Shown here: positions 1-5,346 of the stretch, one piece after another
How the letters are laid out: each line of letters begins with the position of its first letter
How positions within the stretch are numbered: the first letter of the stretch is position 1
From: Planctomycetota bacterium
Lineage (GTDB): Bacteria; Planctomycetota; Phycisphaerae; UBA1845
Direction: 5' to 3'
Length of the DNA: 5,396 nt
NCBI GenBank assembly: GCA_022561415.1
Contig: JADFRH010000170.1
Location: 1-5,396, forward strand
Program-made: the position numbers and the translations under genes
The notes under the pieces: generated by a model
The model's database searches: none
Seen by the model: the letters and a program-made list of their open reading frames with translations, nothing else
Told to the model about the DNA's origin: nothing

Positions 1-1736
1 TTTGTGACGCGTCCTTTACGACTATCCAGCAGCGCTACGCCGCTGCCCATCTCGCGACGATCGACTGCCTGCATAGCCAATCGCACTCGGTCGACACCTT
101 CCATGGCCGCAATGAGATCGCCGACGAGCAGAACCTCCACCTTGGAGAAGTTGACCGGTGGAACGCAATACGGAGCCGGCTCGGCCCCAACACCGAGCAC
201 CGGTTCGCGTCGAAACTCAGCGTATTCCGGATCGGACCGAACGGCCTCCGCCAGACTGACCCGCGAACCGGAGCCCGTCGCGTCAACGTGAAACCCGCGC
301 AGGTACGCAGCCCCAAGGAATCCGATCCAGATCGCCACAAGCCCCGCGGGAATCCAATTCACGATCGCGCCGTGGCGCGTCCAACGACGCGTCAGCACGC
401 ACGCCGCGCCGATCGCGAGAGCCGTGTTGGCGAACACGCCGAACCGACCATACTCGGCCGGCTTGTCCGCCCCGATGAGGACGAACTGAACGAACAGCAT
501 CAGGGTCGGAACGGCAATCGGAACGATGCGTGCATTTTTTCGACCAAGGGCCACCACCAATGCGATCGCACCGAGCACGACCATCGGCAGCGTCGCGCCC
601 TCGATGGTCAGCTCCAACACGCGAACGAAACCCTCCCCAATTCGGGCGATCTCATACATCGCAAACGAGTTGCCGAAGTTACTGGCCAGCACCTCGCGAT
701 TGGCAAAGGCGTTGATCGCCACGTAGGGGTTGGTGGCGAGATAGACCCCCATCGCAGCGGCGATGCCGAGTGAAGTCCGCGAAACGAATCGCCCGACCCC
801 CGACGCAGTACCACCAGCCTCAAGCCACGCAACGAGCGGGATCAGAATGAAGATCGGCGCCGACGACAGCACCATCCCCACCGCCGCCCCGCAGCAGACG
901 CACATCAGCCACCAGTTGCGACTCGTTCGCGCTTCCTGCGCGACGCCGGCGTTTTGTGTGGCATCGGCTTCCAGCCGGTGAGCCAAGTGCCGCATCGCGA
1001 ACAGCACGGCCAGCAGCATCAGCACCGCCCCCGGCAAATGCGGCTTGCCCTCGTGGGCCAGGCACACCACCACCGGCATCAGCGTAAAGAGCAACGCGGC
1101 CAGCAGTCCGGCGCGCGAGCCGCCGAGTCGCCGGGCAATCGCGAACACGATGACTAAGCCAATCAGACCCCACACGGCCGAGTAGGCCCGGGCGACGACG
1201 TAGAACCTGCCGAACTCGTCCGGGTTGTCGAGGTAGTAGACGACGTCGCTGCGCACATCGATCAGCCCGACAGCGCCGGCCGCCCCGATCAACGCGCCGA
1301 CCGGGTAGATAAACAGCCCGCCGTACTGATAGAGTCTCGGATCGAGCCGAAGCTCGCGCGGGCTCATTCCCGCCAGCGCCATCATCGTGATCATTTCGTC
1401 GGGCTGATAGGTGTAGAGGCGATACCGCAGGTAGATCTTGGCGACGTCCGCTTCGCTGCCCGTCAGAAGAATCGGCTGGCGCGGGCTGCCCTCGTGTGTC
1501 AGCGGATCGACGTCGACGTCGGCCCCCCGTGCGGGCGAAAACTTTTCACCCGCCCCGGCCAGCCGATGGATTTTCTCGCCCGACCACGGCTCACCGCCGC
1601 CAAAGAGATACTTATCAATCGTGCGACTCGGCAACCCCCACGTGATGCCGACGATCGAGATGGTAGCGAAGAGCAAGAGAATGGCGCAGAGGATCGAGCG
1701 TTCGGTGCGAATTGAGTTCGGTTCGGTTTGCGTCAT
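1..1736 (-). CDS. GT-C family integral membrane glycosyltransferase (PMT_2/GT39-like), C-terminus beyond window
   Basis: Seen: an uninterrupted frame of 578 codons runs off the left edge; it starts at the first ATG after an in-frame TAG, with no good Shine-Dalgarno. The protein is strongly hydrophobic, with roughly ten to eleven membrane segments: about residues 14-34, 138-159, 182-201, 207-226, 234-250, 276-303, 321-336, 383-397, 404-422, 433-448 and 460-480. After the first helix lies a long non-membrane loop ending in QPDE (112-115), matching the acidic pair in the first periplasmic loop of GT-C enzymes. YQYGGLFIYP (136-145), ARAYSAVWG (182-190) and HEGKPH (228-233) also fit this class. 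Residues from about 481 on are soluble. Known of the family: such proteins move a sugar from a polyprenyl-phosphate carrier to a lipid, glycan or protein on the outer face of the cytoplasmic membrane. Inferred: the same reaction here; sugar and acceptor cannot be read. It is last of the minus-strand series, 75 bases after the four-helix membrane gene. Confidence 0.85.
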   Translation of the reverse strand, partial: MTQTEPNSIRTERSILCAILLLFATISIVGITWGLPSRTIDKYLFGGGEPWSGEKIHRLAGAGEKFSPARGADVDVDPLTHEGSPRQPILLTGSEADVAKIYLRYRLYTYQPDEMITMMALAGMSPRELRLDPRLYQYGGLFIYPVGALIGAAGAVGLIDVRSDVVYYLDNPDEFGRFYVVARAYSAVWGLIGLVIVFAIARRLGGSRAGLLAALLFTLMPVVVCLAHEGKPHLPGAVLMLLAVLFAMRHLAHRLEADATQNAGVAQEARTSRNWWLMCVCCGAAVGMVLSSAPIFILIPLVAWLEAGGTASGVGRFVSRTSLGIAAAMGVYLATNPYVAINAFANREVLASNFGNSFAMYEIARIGEGFVRVLELTIEGATLPMVVLGAIALVVALGRKNARIVPIAVPTLMLFVQFVLIGADKPAEYGRFGVFANTALAIGAACVLTRRWTRHGAIVNWIPAGLVAIWIGFLGAAYLRGFHVDATGSGSRVSLAEAVRSDPEYAEFRREPVLGVGAEPAPYCVPPVNFSKVEVLLVGDLIAAMEGVDRVRLAMQAVDRREMGSGVALLDSRKGRVT

Positions 1737-1767
1737 CGGCTGGGGGCGGATCGTACCGGCGAAACGA

Positions 1768-1792
1768 CTGATTATCGAATGCTACGAATCAG
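1768..1792. repeat. Bulged inverted repeat between the membrane gene and the glycosyltransferase gene
   Basis: In the 75-base gap, CTGATT (1768-1773) is matched by AATCAG (1787-1792). Two more base pairs (CG at 1776-1777 with CG at 1785-1786) extend it to eight pairs, with a 2-base bulge and a 7-base loop. It lies about 32 bases before the glycosyltransferase ATG on the minus strand. No run of T follows on that strand, so it does not look like an intrinsic terminator. It could be a weak intercistronic hairpin or chance. Confidence 0.3.
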
Positions 1793-1811
1793 GCCGTCAC
1801 GAGTTCGGCAG

Positions 1812-2300
1812 TCATAGCGCCGCCGCACGGCGATTCCGATAGACAAAGGCAGCACTCGGCCAGACAAAGAAGATGAACACGGTCGCTCCGATCGCCTGGG
1901 CAATGCCCGTGTATGAATTGTAGTTTCGGACGGTGATCGACACGGTTTGAAATCCGGGCGCGGTATGGTAGGCCGTGAGAATGTACGGAAGCACAACAAT
2001 CAGCTTCGCAAAGCAGGCGACCGCGAAGACGAGGCCTGGGACCGCCAGGAGCGATGCTTTCGCCTTGGCGAGCCTTCCACTCGCGCGTCTGAGCTGGACC
2101 AATGCGATGATGGCCGAAGCCACGCACATGAATCCACCAACACTTAAAGCGTCCAAGACGTCGGCGCGCATAACGTAGGCCGTGGTGGCGACGTCAAGCC
2201 GGGCTTCGTGAACGCGATCGTTGAGGCGCCACACGAACAGGCTTGCGACAAGCATCAGCAAGCCGACGACGAGTAGAACTGTGAAGCTTCTGTGCACCAA
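1812..2300 (-). CDS. Four-helix membrane protein of unknown function
   Basis: I do not recognise a family. The frame encodes 162 residues with four clear hydrophobic segments at about 7-24, 51-70, 83-108 and 132-153. Basic residues lie between helices 2 and 3 (RRASGRLAKAK, 71-81) and at the C-terminus (RNRR, 155-158). By the positive-inside rule both ends face the cytoplasm. The loops after helices 1 and 3 would face outward, the second containing YHTAPGFQTVSITVRNYNSY. No in-frame ATG lies between the upstream TGA stop and the first helix, so the start is TTG at 2300 or the adjacent GTG at 2297; the next ATG (residue 16) would cut through helix 1. There is no strong Shine-Dalgarno, so translation may depend on the preceding frame, whose stop is 26 bases upstream. 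The glycosyltransferase follows after 75 bases. The hydrophobic pattern and sustained coding character make it a likely real gene; its role is unknown. Confidence 0.65.
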   Translation of the reverse strand: MVHRSFTVLLVVGLLMLVASLFVWRLNDRVHEARLDVATTAYVMRADVLDALSVGGFMCVASAIIALVQLRRASGRLAKAKASLLAVPGLVFAVACFAKLIVVLPYILTAYHTAPGFQTVSITVRNYNSYTGIAQAIGATVFIFFVWPSAAFVYRNRRAAAL

Positions 2301-2326
2301 TGAGCCGTTATTTCCATGGGCAGATG

Positions 2327-2584
2327 CTATTTCAACGGCGGCCTCTCAAGGCTGCCGCTTCTCGTATCGTTCAGTTGCCGCCCCGGCCCGGCTTGATCCA
2401 TCTTCCGCCGGTGGGCCCGATAGCGTCGGGTCAGCTTCCAGCCGCACTCAGAGCATCGGCCCGAAACATTGCCGGTCAAATTGTACGCATACTTGACGCA
2501 TTCGTCGAAGTTCGGCGCCTCGCGCCACGTCCCAAGGAACCGGGTTCCGCAGCGCAGGGCCTGATCGTCAGTCCACCCGTTCAA
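2327..2584 (-). CDS. Small planctomycete-type zinc-ribbon-like protein with one zinc ligand lost; possibly a decaying gene
   Basis: The frame encodes 85 residues. Its centre reads CVKYAYNLTGN then VSGRCSECG, close to the treble-clef/zinc-ribbon module CxxCxYxLxGNxSGxCPECG that I know from many planctomycete proteins. Seen here: Cys29, Cys44 and Cys47 are kept, but the second ligand is Tyr32 (TAT at 2491-2489), one base change from Cys TGT. The flanks (about residues 1-27 and 50-85) have no recognisable domain, and the C-terminal tail is polar and basic. The only start before the motif is TTG at 2584, inside the thiolase gene, giving a 17-base overlap; no Shine-Dalgarno was noted. It shares direction with its neighbours and ends 26 bases before the membrane gene. 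Ribbons of this type usually bind zinc for protein or nucleic-acid contacts. The motif is too specific for a chance frame, but the lost cysteine, poor start and lack of other domains fit either a diverged small gene or a remnant. Confidence 0.5.
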   Translation of the reverse strand: MNGWTDDQALRCGTRFLGTWREAPNFDECVKYAYNLTGNVSGRCSECGWKLTRRYRAHRRKMDQAGPGRQLNDTRSGSLERPPLK

Positions 2585-3767
2585 ATATCGTCGCGACGCC
2601 CTGCCCTACGCCAACGCACATCGTGGCCAACCCTCGATTGACGCCGCGGCGTTTCATCTCGTGTAGAAGCGTCGTGACGATACGGGCGCCGCTGCAACCG
2701 AGCGGATGACCCAGCGCGATCGCGCCGCCGTTGACGTTGACGATCGACGCATCGAGTTCCAATTCGCGGATACACGGAATCGATTGGGCCGCGAACGCTT
2801 CGTTCAGTTCGATCAGGTCGATGTCCTTGATGGAAAGACCGGCGCGCGACAGCGCCTTGCGCACGGCGGGAATAGGCCCCAAACCCATATACGCCGGATC
2901 GACGCCGGCCGTGGCGGAGCAACCGACCGTCGCCAGCGGCGTCAGCCCGAGTTCCTTGGCCTTGCCCTCCTCCATCAATAGCAGCGATGCGGCGCCGTCA
3001 TTGATCCCCGACGAGTTTCCGGCCGTCACCGTACCGTCTTTGGCGAAGGCGGGTCTGAGGCTGGTGAGTTTTTCGAGGGTCGTGTCCGGTCGCGGGTGCT
3101 CGTCGCGATCCACCACAACCGGATCGCCCTTGCGTTGCGGAATCTCGACCGGCACGATCTCATCGGCGAACCGGCCTGCCTCCACTGCGGCCTGGCACTT
3201 CATTTGCGAATCGAGAGCGAACTGATCCTGTTCGCTGCGCGTGAGCTTGTATTTCTTCGCGACGTTCTCGGCCGTTTCGCCCATGGGAAACGGCTGGTGC
3301 ATCTCGGCCAGCTTCGGGTTGGTAAATCGCCAGCCGATCGTCGTGTCGTGAATAACCGCCGCCCGACTAAAGGCCGTCGTCCCCTTGGCCAGCACGAACG
3401 GCGCCCGCGACATGCTCTCGACACCGCCGGCGATCATCACGTCGCCGTGATTCGCCTCGATCATCCGCGCGGCGATGTTGATCGCGTCAAGGCTCGACGC
3501 GCAGAGCCGGTTGACCGTCGAGCCTGGCACGGATTCGGGCAAACCCGCCAACAGCCCGGCCATCCGCGCGACGTTGCGATTGTCCTCCCCCGCCTGATTG
3601 GCCGCTCCGAAATAGACGTCGTCCACGAGCGCCGGATCGATTCCGGTCCGCTCGATCAGCTTACGAATCACTAGCGCCGCCAGATCGTCCGGCCGCACGG
3701 CGCTCAGCGCACCGCCGTACCGCCCCACCGGCGTCCGCACCGCATCGATCACCACAGCTCTACGCAT
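2568..3767 (-). CDS. pcaF: Acetyl-CoA acyltransferase (thiolase), 3-oxoadipyl-CoA thiolase type (PcaF/PaaJ-like)
   Basis: Cleaves a 3-oxoacyl-CoA with free CoA into acetyl-CoA and a shortened acyl-CoA in the cytoplasm. The 399-residue length is normal for a complete thiolase. All catalytic elements are visible (numbered from this ATG): nucleophile Cys89 in VNRLCASS, NEAF at 322-325, His354 in GGAIALGHPLG, and the acid/base Cys384 in MCVGVGQG. N-terminal stretches GRYGGALSAVRPDDLAA, NQAGEDNRNVARMA and DTTIGWRFTNP are hallmarks of the PcaF/PaaJ branch rather than FadA or simple acetoacetyl-CoA thiolases. In that branch the reaction is 3-oxoadipyl-CoA to succinyl-CoA plus acetyl-CoA. The motif after the nucleophile is CASS, where the usual form is C(A/G)SG. 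A GTG codon directly precedes the ATG (3770) and is nearer-ideally spaced from the AGGA ribosome site; the ATG was chosen because MRRAVVIDAVRTP lines up with family starts. It follows the dehydrogenase by 55 bases and is probably co-transcribed. The family is certain; the adipyl-type substrate is inferred. Confidence 0.93.
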   Translation of the reverse strand: MRRAVVIDAVRTPVGRYGGALSAVRPDDLAALVIRKLIERTGIDPALVDDVYFGAANQAGEDNRNVARMAGLLAGLPESVPGSTVNRLCASSLDAINIAARMIEANHGDVMIAGGVESMSRAPFVLAKGTTAFSRAAVIHDTTIGWRFTNPKLAEMHQPFPMGETAENVAKKYKLTRSEQDQFALDSQMKCQAAVEAGRFADEIVPVEIPQRKGDPVVVDRDEHPRPDTTLEKLTSLRPAFAKDGTVTAGNSSGINDGAASLLLMEEGKAKELGLTPLATVGCSATAGVDPAYMGLGPIPAVRKALSRAGLSIKDIDLIELNEAFAAQSIPCIRELELDASIVNVNGGAIALGHPLGCSGARIVTTLLHEMKRRGVNRGLATMCVGVGQGVATIFERVD

Positions 3768-3775
3768 CACGGTAG

Positions 3776-3815
3776 GTTCCTACGTCCCTGTGTCCCTAAG
3801 TCCCTTCGTCCCTTT
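3776..3815. repeat. Five tandem 8-base units in the dehydrogenase-thiolase spacer
   Basis: Read on the minus (coding) strand, the spacer is a contiguous series of NNAGGGAC. The variable first pair is AA, GA, TT and AC in four exact units (3815-3784). A fifth unit, GTAGGAAC (3783-3776), has one base changed. Six of eight positions are fixed, so this is a real tandem array rather than simple composition. Each unit carries a purine-rich AGGG/AGGA core resembling a Shine-Dalgarno sequence, and the last unit lies where the thiolase ribosome-binding site should be. The array ends 7 bases after the dehydrogenase stop codon. Whether the unit recurs elsewhere in the genome cannot be seen from here. 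Confidence 0.85.
3778..3781 (-). promoter_or_regulatory. Ribosome-binding site for the thiolase
   Basis: AGGA on the minus strand, inside the last octamer unit. It lies 7 bases before the GTG at 3770 and 10 bases before the ATG at 3767, so both starts are possible; spacing favours GTG and family alignment favours ATG. The difference is one residue. The site also falls in a small 5-2-5 inverted repeat (3772-3783). Confidence 0.5.
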
Positions 3816-3822
3816 GTTTTTC

Positions 3823-5046
3823 TCACTCCGCCTTGGCAAACAGCGCCGACGGCTCGTACCGGTTGTCGTCCACGCCGTCGTTGAGCAACTTGAGCAGGCC
3901 GCGAACCGTGCGGTGTCCGATCTCATCCGCCCACGCCAGCGGACCCTTGGGATAGTTTGTCCCTTTCATCATGGCCGTGTCGATGTCGTCAGAGCCGGCG
4001 ACACCGGTGGAAAGCGCCGAGCCGGCCTCGTTGATGATCGCCCCGAGTATGCGGCATAAAATGTAACGCTCCGTGTGATTCGCATCCACCGCTCCGGCTT
4101 TGGTGCAAAACGCTACGGCCGCATCCGCAAGCAGCGGCGAAAGCTCGAAACTCCGCCGATCAACGGGGTAGGCCGGAATGGGCGTCTCGCCGTCATGCCC
4201 GTAGAACCCCCGACCGGTCTTTCGACCCAGGCGCCCGGCATCGACAAGCTCTTTCTGAATCGGGTGCGGCATGAATCGCGCGTGCTTGTCGAACTGCTCC
4301 CACACCGAACCGCTAACGGCCAGGTTCACATCAACGCCGATCAGGTCCATCAGCTCGAACGGTCCCATTCTGAAACCCGCGTGGGTCCGCATCACCGCGT
4401 CGATCTCATCAACGCCGGCCACGCCCTCTCCCAGTAGTCGCAGCGCCTCGAGATAAAACCCTCGCGCCACGCGATTGACGATGAACCCCGGTGTGTCCTT
4501 TACGCGAACGGGAACTTTCCCCCAGCCGCGCGCCGCCTCGAACGCCAGTTCCACGCTTGCGTCCGCGCTGTGCTCGCCGGCGATCACCTCGACCAGCGGC
4601 ATGATCGGCGCCGGGTTGAAGAAGTGCATGCCGACCACCCGCGATGGATCGTCGACGGCCTCGGCAATCTTTCCGATGGACAGCGACGACGTGTTGGTCG
4701 CCAGAACGGCCGATGCAACCGTCTCCTTCGCAAGCGACGCGAACACCTTGTGCTTGATGTCCAAATCCTCGACGACCGCTTCGATCGCCAGTTCGACCGT
4801 GCCGAGATTCCCAAACGAATGGTGAGGCGTGATGCGTCCAAAGATCGCGTCCCGCTCTTCGGCCGTGATCCGTTTCTTTTCGACCGAGCGGTCGAGCCGC
4901 TTCCTTATGTCTTCGAGCGAGCGGGCGAGCACGTCGCCGTTGACATCGATCAGATCAACCGAGCACCCGTTCGTCGCTGCGAGCTGCGCGATCCCGGTCC
5001 CCATCGTCCCCGCCCCGACCACCGCAATCGACTTCACCTTCGACAT
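3823..5046 (-). CDS. paaH: 3-hydroxyacyl-CoA dehydrogenase, PaaH-like, with two C-terminal domains
   Basis: Oxidises an L-3-hydroxyacyl-CoA to the 3-oxoacyl-CoA with NAD+ in the cytoplasm, the step before the thiolase encoded next. The 407 residues show an N-terminal Rossmann domain (about 1-185) with VGAGTMGTGIA (10-20) and Asp34 at the end of the second strand for the NAD ribose. NTSS (118-121), His141 in HFFNP and Glu153 in LVEVI supply the catalytic serine, histidine and glutamate. PGFIVNRVAR (186-195) opens the first C-terminal domain (to about 283). A second, smaller copy is recognisable at about 325-402 (INEAGSAL, DDIDTAMMKGTNYPKGPL). The pairing and wording (WGKVPVRV, MGPFELMDLIGVDVN) fit PaaH/3-hydroxybutyryl-CoA dehydrogenases. 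The linker between the two C-terminal domains is much shorter than in E. coli PaaH, which is about 475 residues. A 35-residue extension from TTG 5151 was rejected because the Rossmann strand begins at the chosen ATG. It is first in the minus-strand series. The exact substrate is inferred. Confidence 0.93.
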   Translation of the reverse strand: MSKVKSIAVVGAGTMGTGIAQLAATNGCSVDLIDVNGDVLARSLEDIRKRLDRSVEKKRITAEERDAIFGRITPHHSFGNLGTVELAIEAVVEDLDIKHKVFASLAKETVASAVLATNTSSLSIGKIAEAVDDPSRVVGMHFFNPAPIMPLVEVIAGEHSADASVELAFEAARGWGKVPVRVKDTPGFIVNRVARGFYLEALRLLGEGVAGVDEIDAVMRTHAGFRMGPFELMDLIGVDVNLAVSGSVWEQFDKHARFMPHPIQKELVDAGRLGRKTGRGFYGHDGETPIPAYPVDRRSFELSPLLADAAVAFCTKAGAVDANHTERYILCRILGAIINEAGSALSTGVAGSDDIDTAMMKGTNYPKGPLAWADEIGHRTVRGLLKLLNDGVDDNRYEPSALFAKAE

Positions 5047-5052
5047 CCCTTG

Positions 5053-5057
5053 CTCTC
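5053..5057 (-). promoter_or_regulatory. Weak ribosome-binding site of the dehydrogenase gene
   Basis: GAGAG on the minus strand ends 6 bases before the ATG at 5046. A second purine run, AAGGG, directly abuts the ATG and is too close to serve. The site is weak but correctly placed and supports ATG 5046 over the upstream TTG at 5151. Confidence 0.4.
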
Positions 5058-5210
5058 GACGTTCTTGCGCGAACCGGTGGGGAGCATAACGGGTCGACGG
5101 AAATCCGGCGAGCAGCCCCCCCTTACGCACAGGAAAGCGGTCTTGGACCAATACTATGGCACCTGAGCGCTCGTGGGTCGAGCGGCGTTTGAAACCTTCT
5201 AGCCCGGCTG

Positions 5211-5232
5211 CGCAACGCCGGATCGGGTTGCG
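5211..5232. repeat. Inverted repeat (6-10-6) abutting the plus-strand -35, operator candidate
   Basis: CGCAAC (5211-5216) and GTTGCG (5227-5232) are perfect reverse complements separated by 10 bases. The right arm ends exactly where the proposed -35 (5233) begins. The 16-base centre-to-centre distance, about one and a half helical turns, and the position suit a dimeric regulator, but no regulator gene is in the window. A chance occurrence is possible in GC-rich DNA. Confidence 0.35.
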
Positions 5233-5261
5233 TTCCGATAACGGATTTGATAGGCTACAAT
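5233..5261 (+). promoter_or_regulatory. Candidate sigma-70-type promoter for the plus-strand gene
   Basis: The -10 element TACAAT (5256-5261) matches TATAAT at five of six positions and lies in a locally AT-richer stretch of GC-rich DNA. A 17-base spacer separates it from TTCCGA (5233-5238), a poor -35 with three matches to TTGACA. Transcription would start near 5268, giving a leader of about 85 bases before the ATG at 5353. The -10 is the stronger part of the call. Confidence 0.45.
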
Positions 5262-5271
5262 CCCAGCGGAG

Positions 5272-5288
5272 GAGGCTCTTGGAGCCTC
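5272..5288 (+). repeat. Perfect 7-bp hairpin in the predicted leader
   Basis: GAGGCTC (5272-5278) and GAGCCTC (5282-5288) are exact reverse complements around a TTG loop. The left arm overlaps a GGAGGAGG run (5268-5275) at the predicted 5' end of the transcript. It is not followed by a T run on either strand, so it is not an intrinsic terminator. A role in transcript stability or in hiding a ribosome-binding site is possible. Confidence 0.5.
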
Positions 5289-5295
5289 GTTTCAG

Positions 5296-5328
5296 ATGAG
5301 CGTCTTTTGCCCTGCGGCTTCGGACTGA
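5296..5328 (+). other. Possible 10-codon leader reading frame (MSVFCPAASD)
   Basis: An ATG eight bases after the hairpin opens a frame of ten codons ending in TGA, 24 bases before the next gene's ATG. A second tiny frame, TTG at 5279 (six codons, after GGAGGAGG), ends in a TGA that overlaps this ATG as ATGA, the usual arrangement for coupled translation. Peptide content is unremarkable and short frames are common by chance, so this is a weak call. Confidence 0.15.
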
Positions 5329-5340
5329 GGACCGTACGGG

Positions 5341-5346
5341 GGAGGG
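5341..5346 (+). promoter_or_regulatory. Strong Shine-Dalgarno sequence of the plus-strand gene
   Basis: GGAGGG lies 6 bases before the ATG at 5353, near-ideal in sequence and spacing. An in-frame TGA (5347-5349) lies between it and the ATG, excluding any start further upstream. Confidence 0.75.

Noticed and set aside
288..773. Plus-strand frame of 161 codons
   Set aside because: It lies wholly opposite the glycosyltransferase gene, its product is rich in Arg, His and Gln as expected from antisense of GC-rich coding DNA, and it shows no domain.
820..1173. Minus-strand frame of 117 codons within the glycosyltransferase
   Set aside because: It is an alternative frame of the same strand; the other frame gives a continuous hydrophobic GT-C protein without stops.
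3096..3674. Plus-strand frame of 192 codons
   Set aside because: It is antisense to the thiolase, whose catalytic motifs are complete on the minus strand; no start signal or family resemblance.
3772..3783. GTAGG-TT-CCTAC inverted repeat over the thiolase ribosome site
   Set aside because: A 2-base loop is too tight for a stable hairpin, and the bases are largely explained by the last octamer unit.
5047..5151. 35-residue N-terminal extension of the dehydrogenase from TTG 5151
   Set aside because: The family begins a few residues before the GxGxxG strand, exactly at ATG 5046, and the extension has no targeting or domain character.
4570..5166. Plus-strand frame of 198 codons
   Set aside because: It is antisense to the dehydrogenase NAD-binding domain and has an Arg/His/Asp-rich composition typical of a shadow frame.
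5272..5288. Hairpin read as a rho-independent terminator
   Set aside because: No T run follows the stem on either strand, and no gene ends there; it lies downstream of a promoter.
5332..5339. CCGTACGG palindrome just before the plus-strand ribosome site
   Set aside because: An 8-base palindrome is common by chance in GC-rich DNA and nothing nearby supports a regulatory role.
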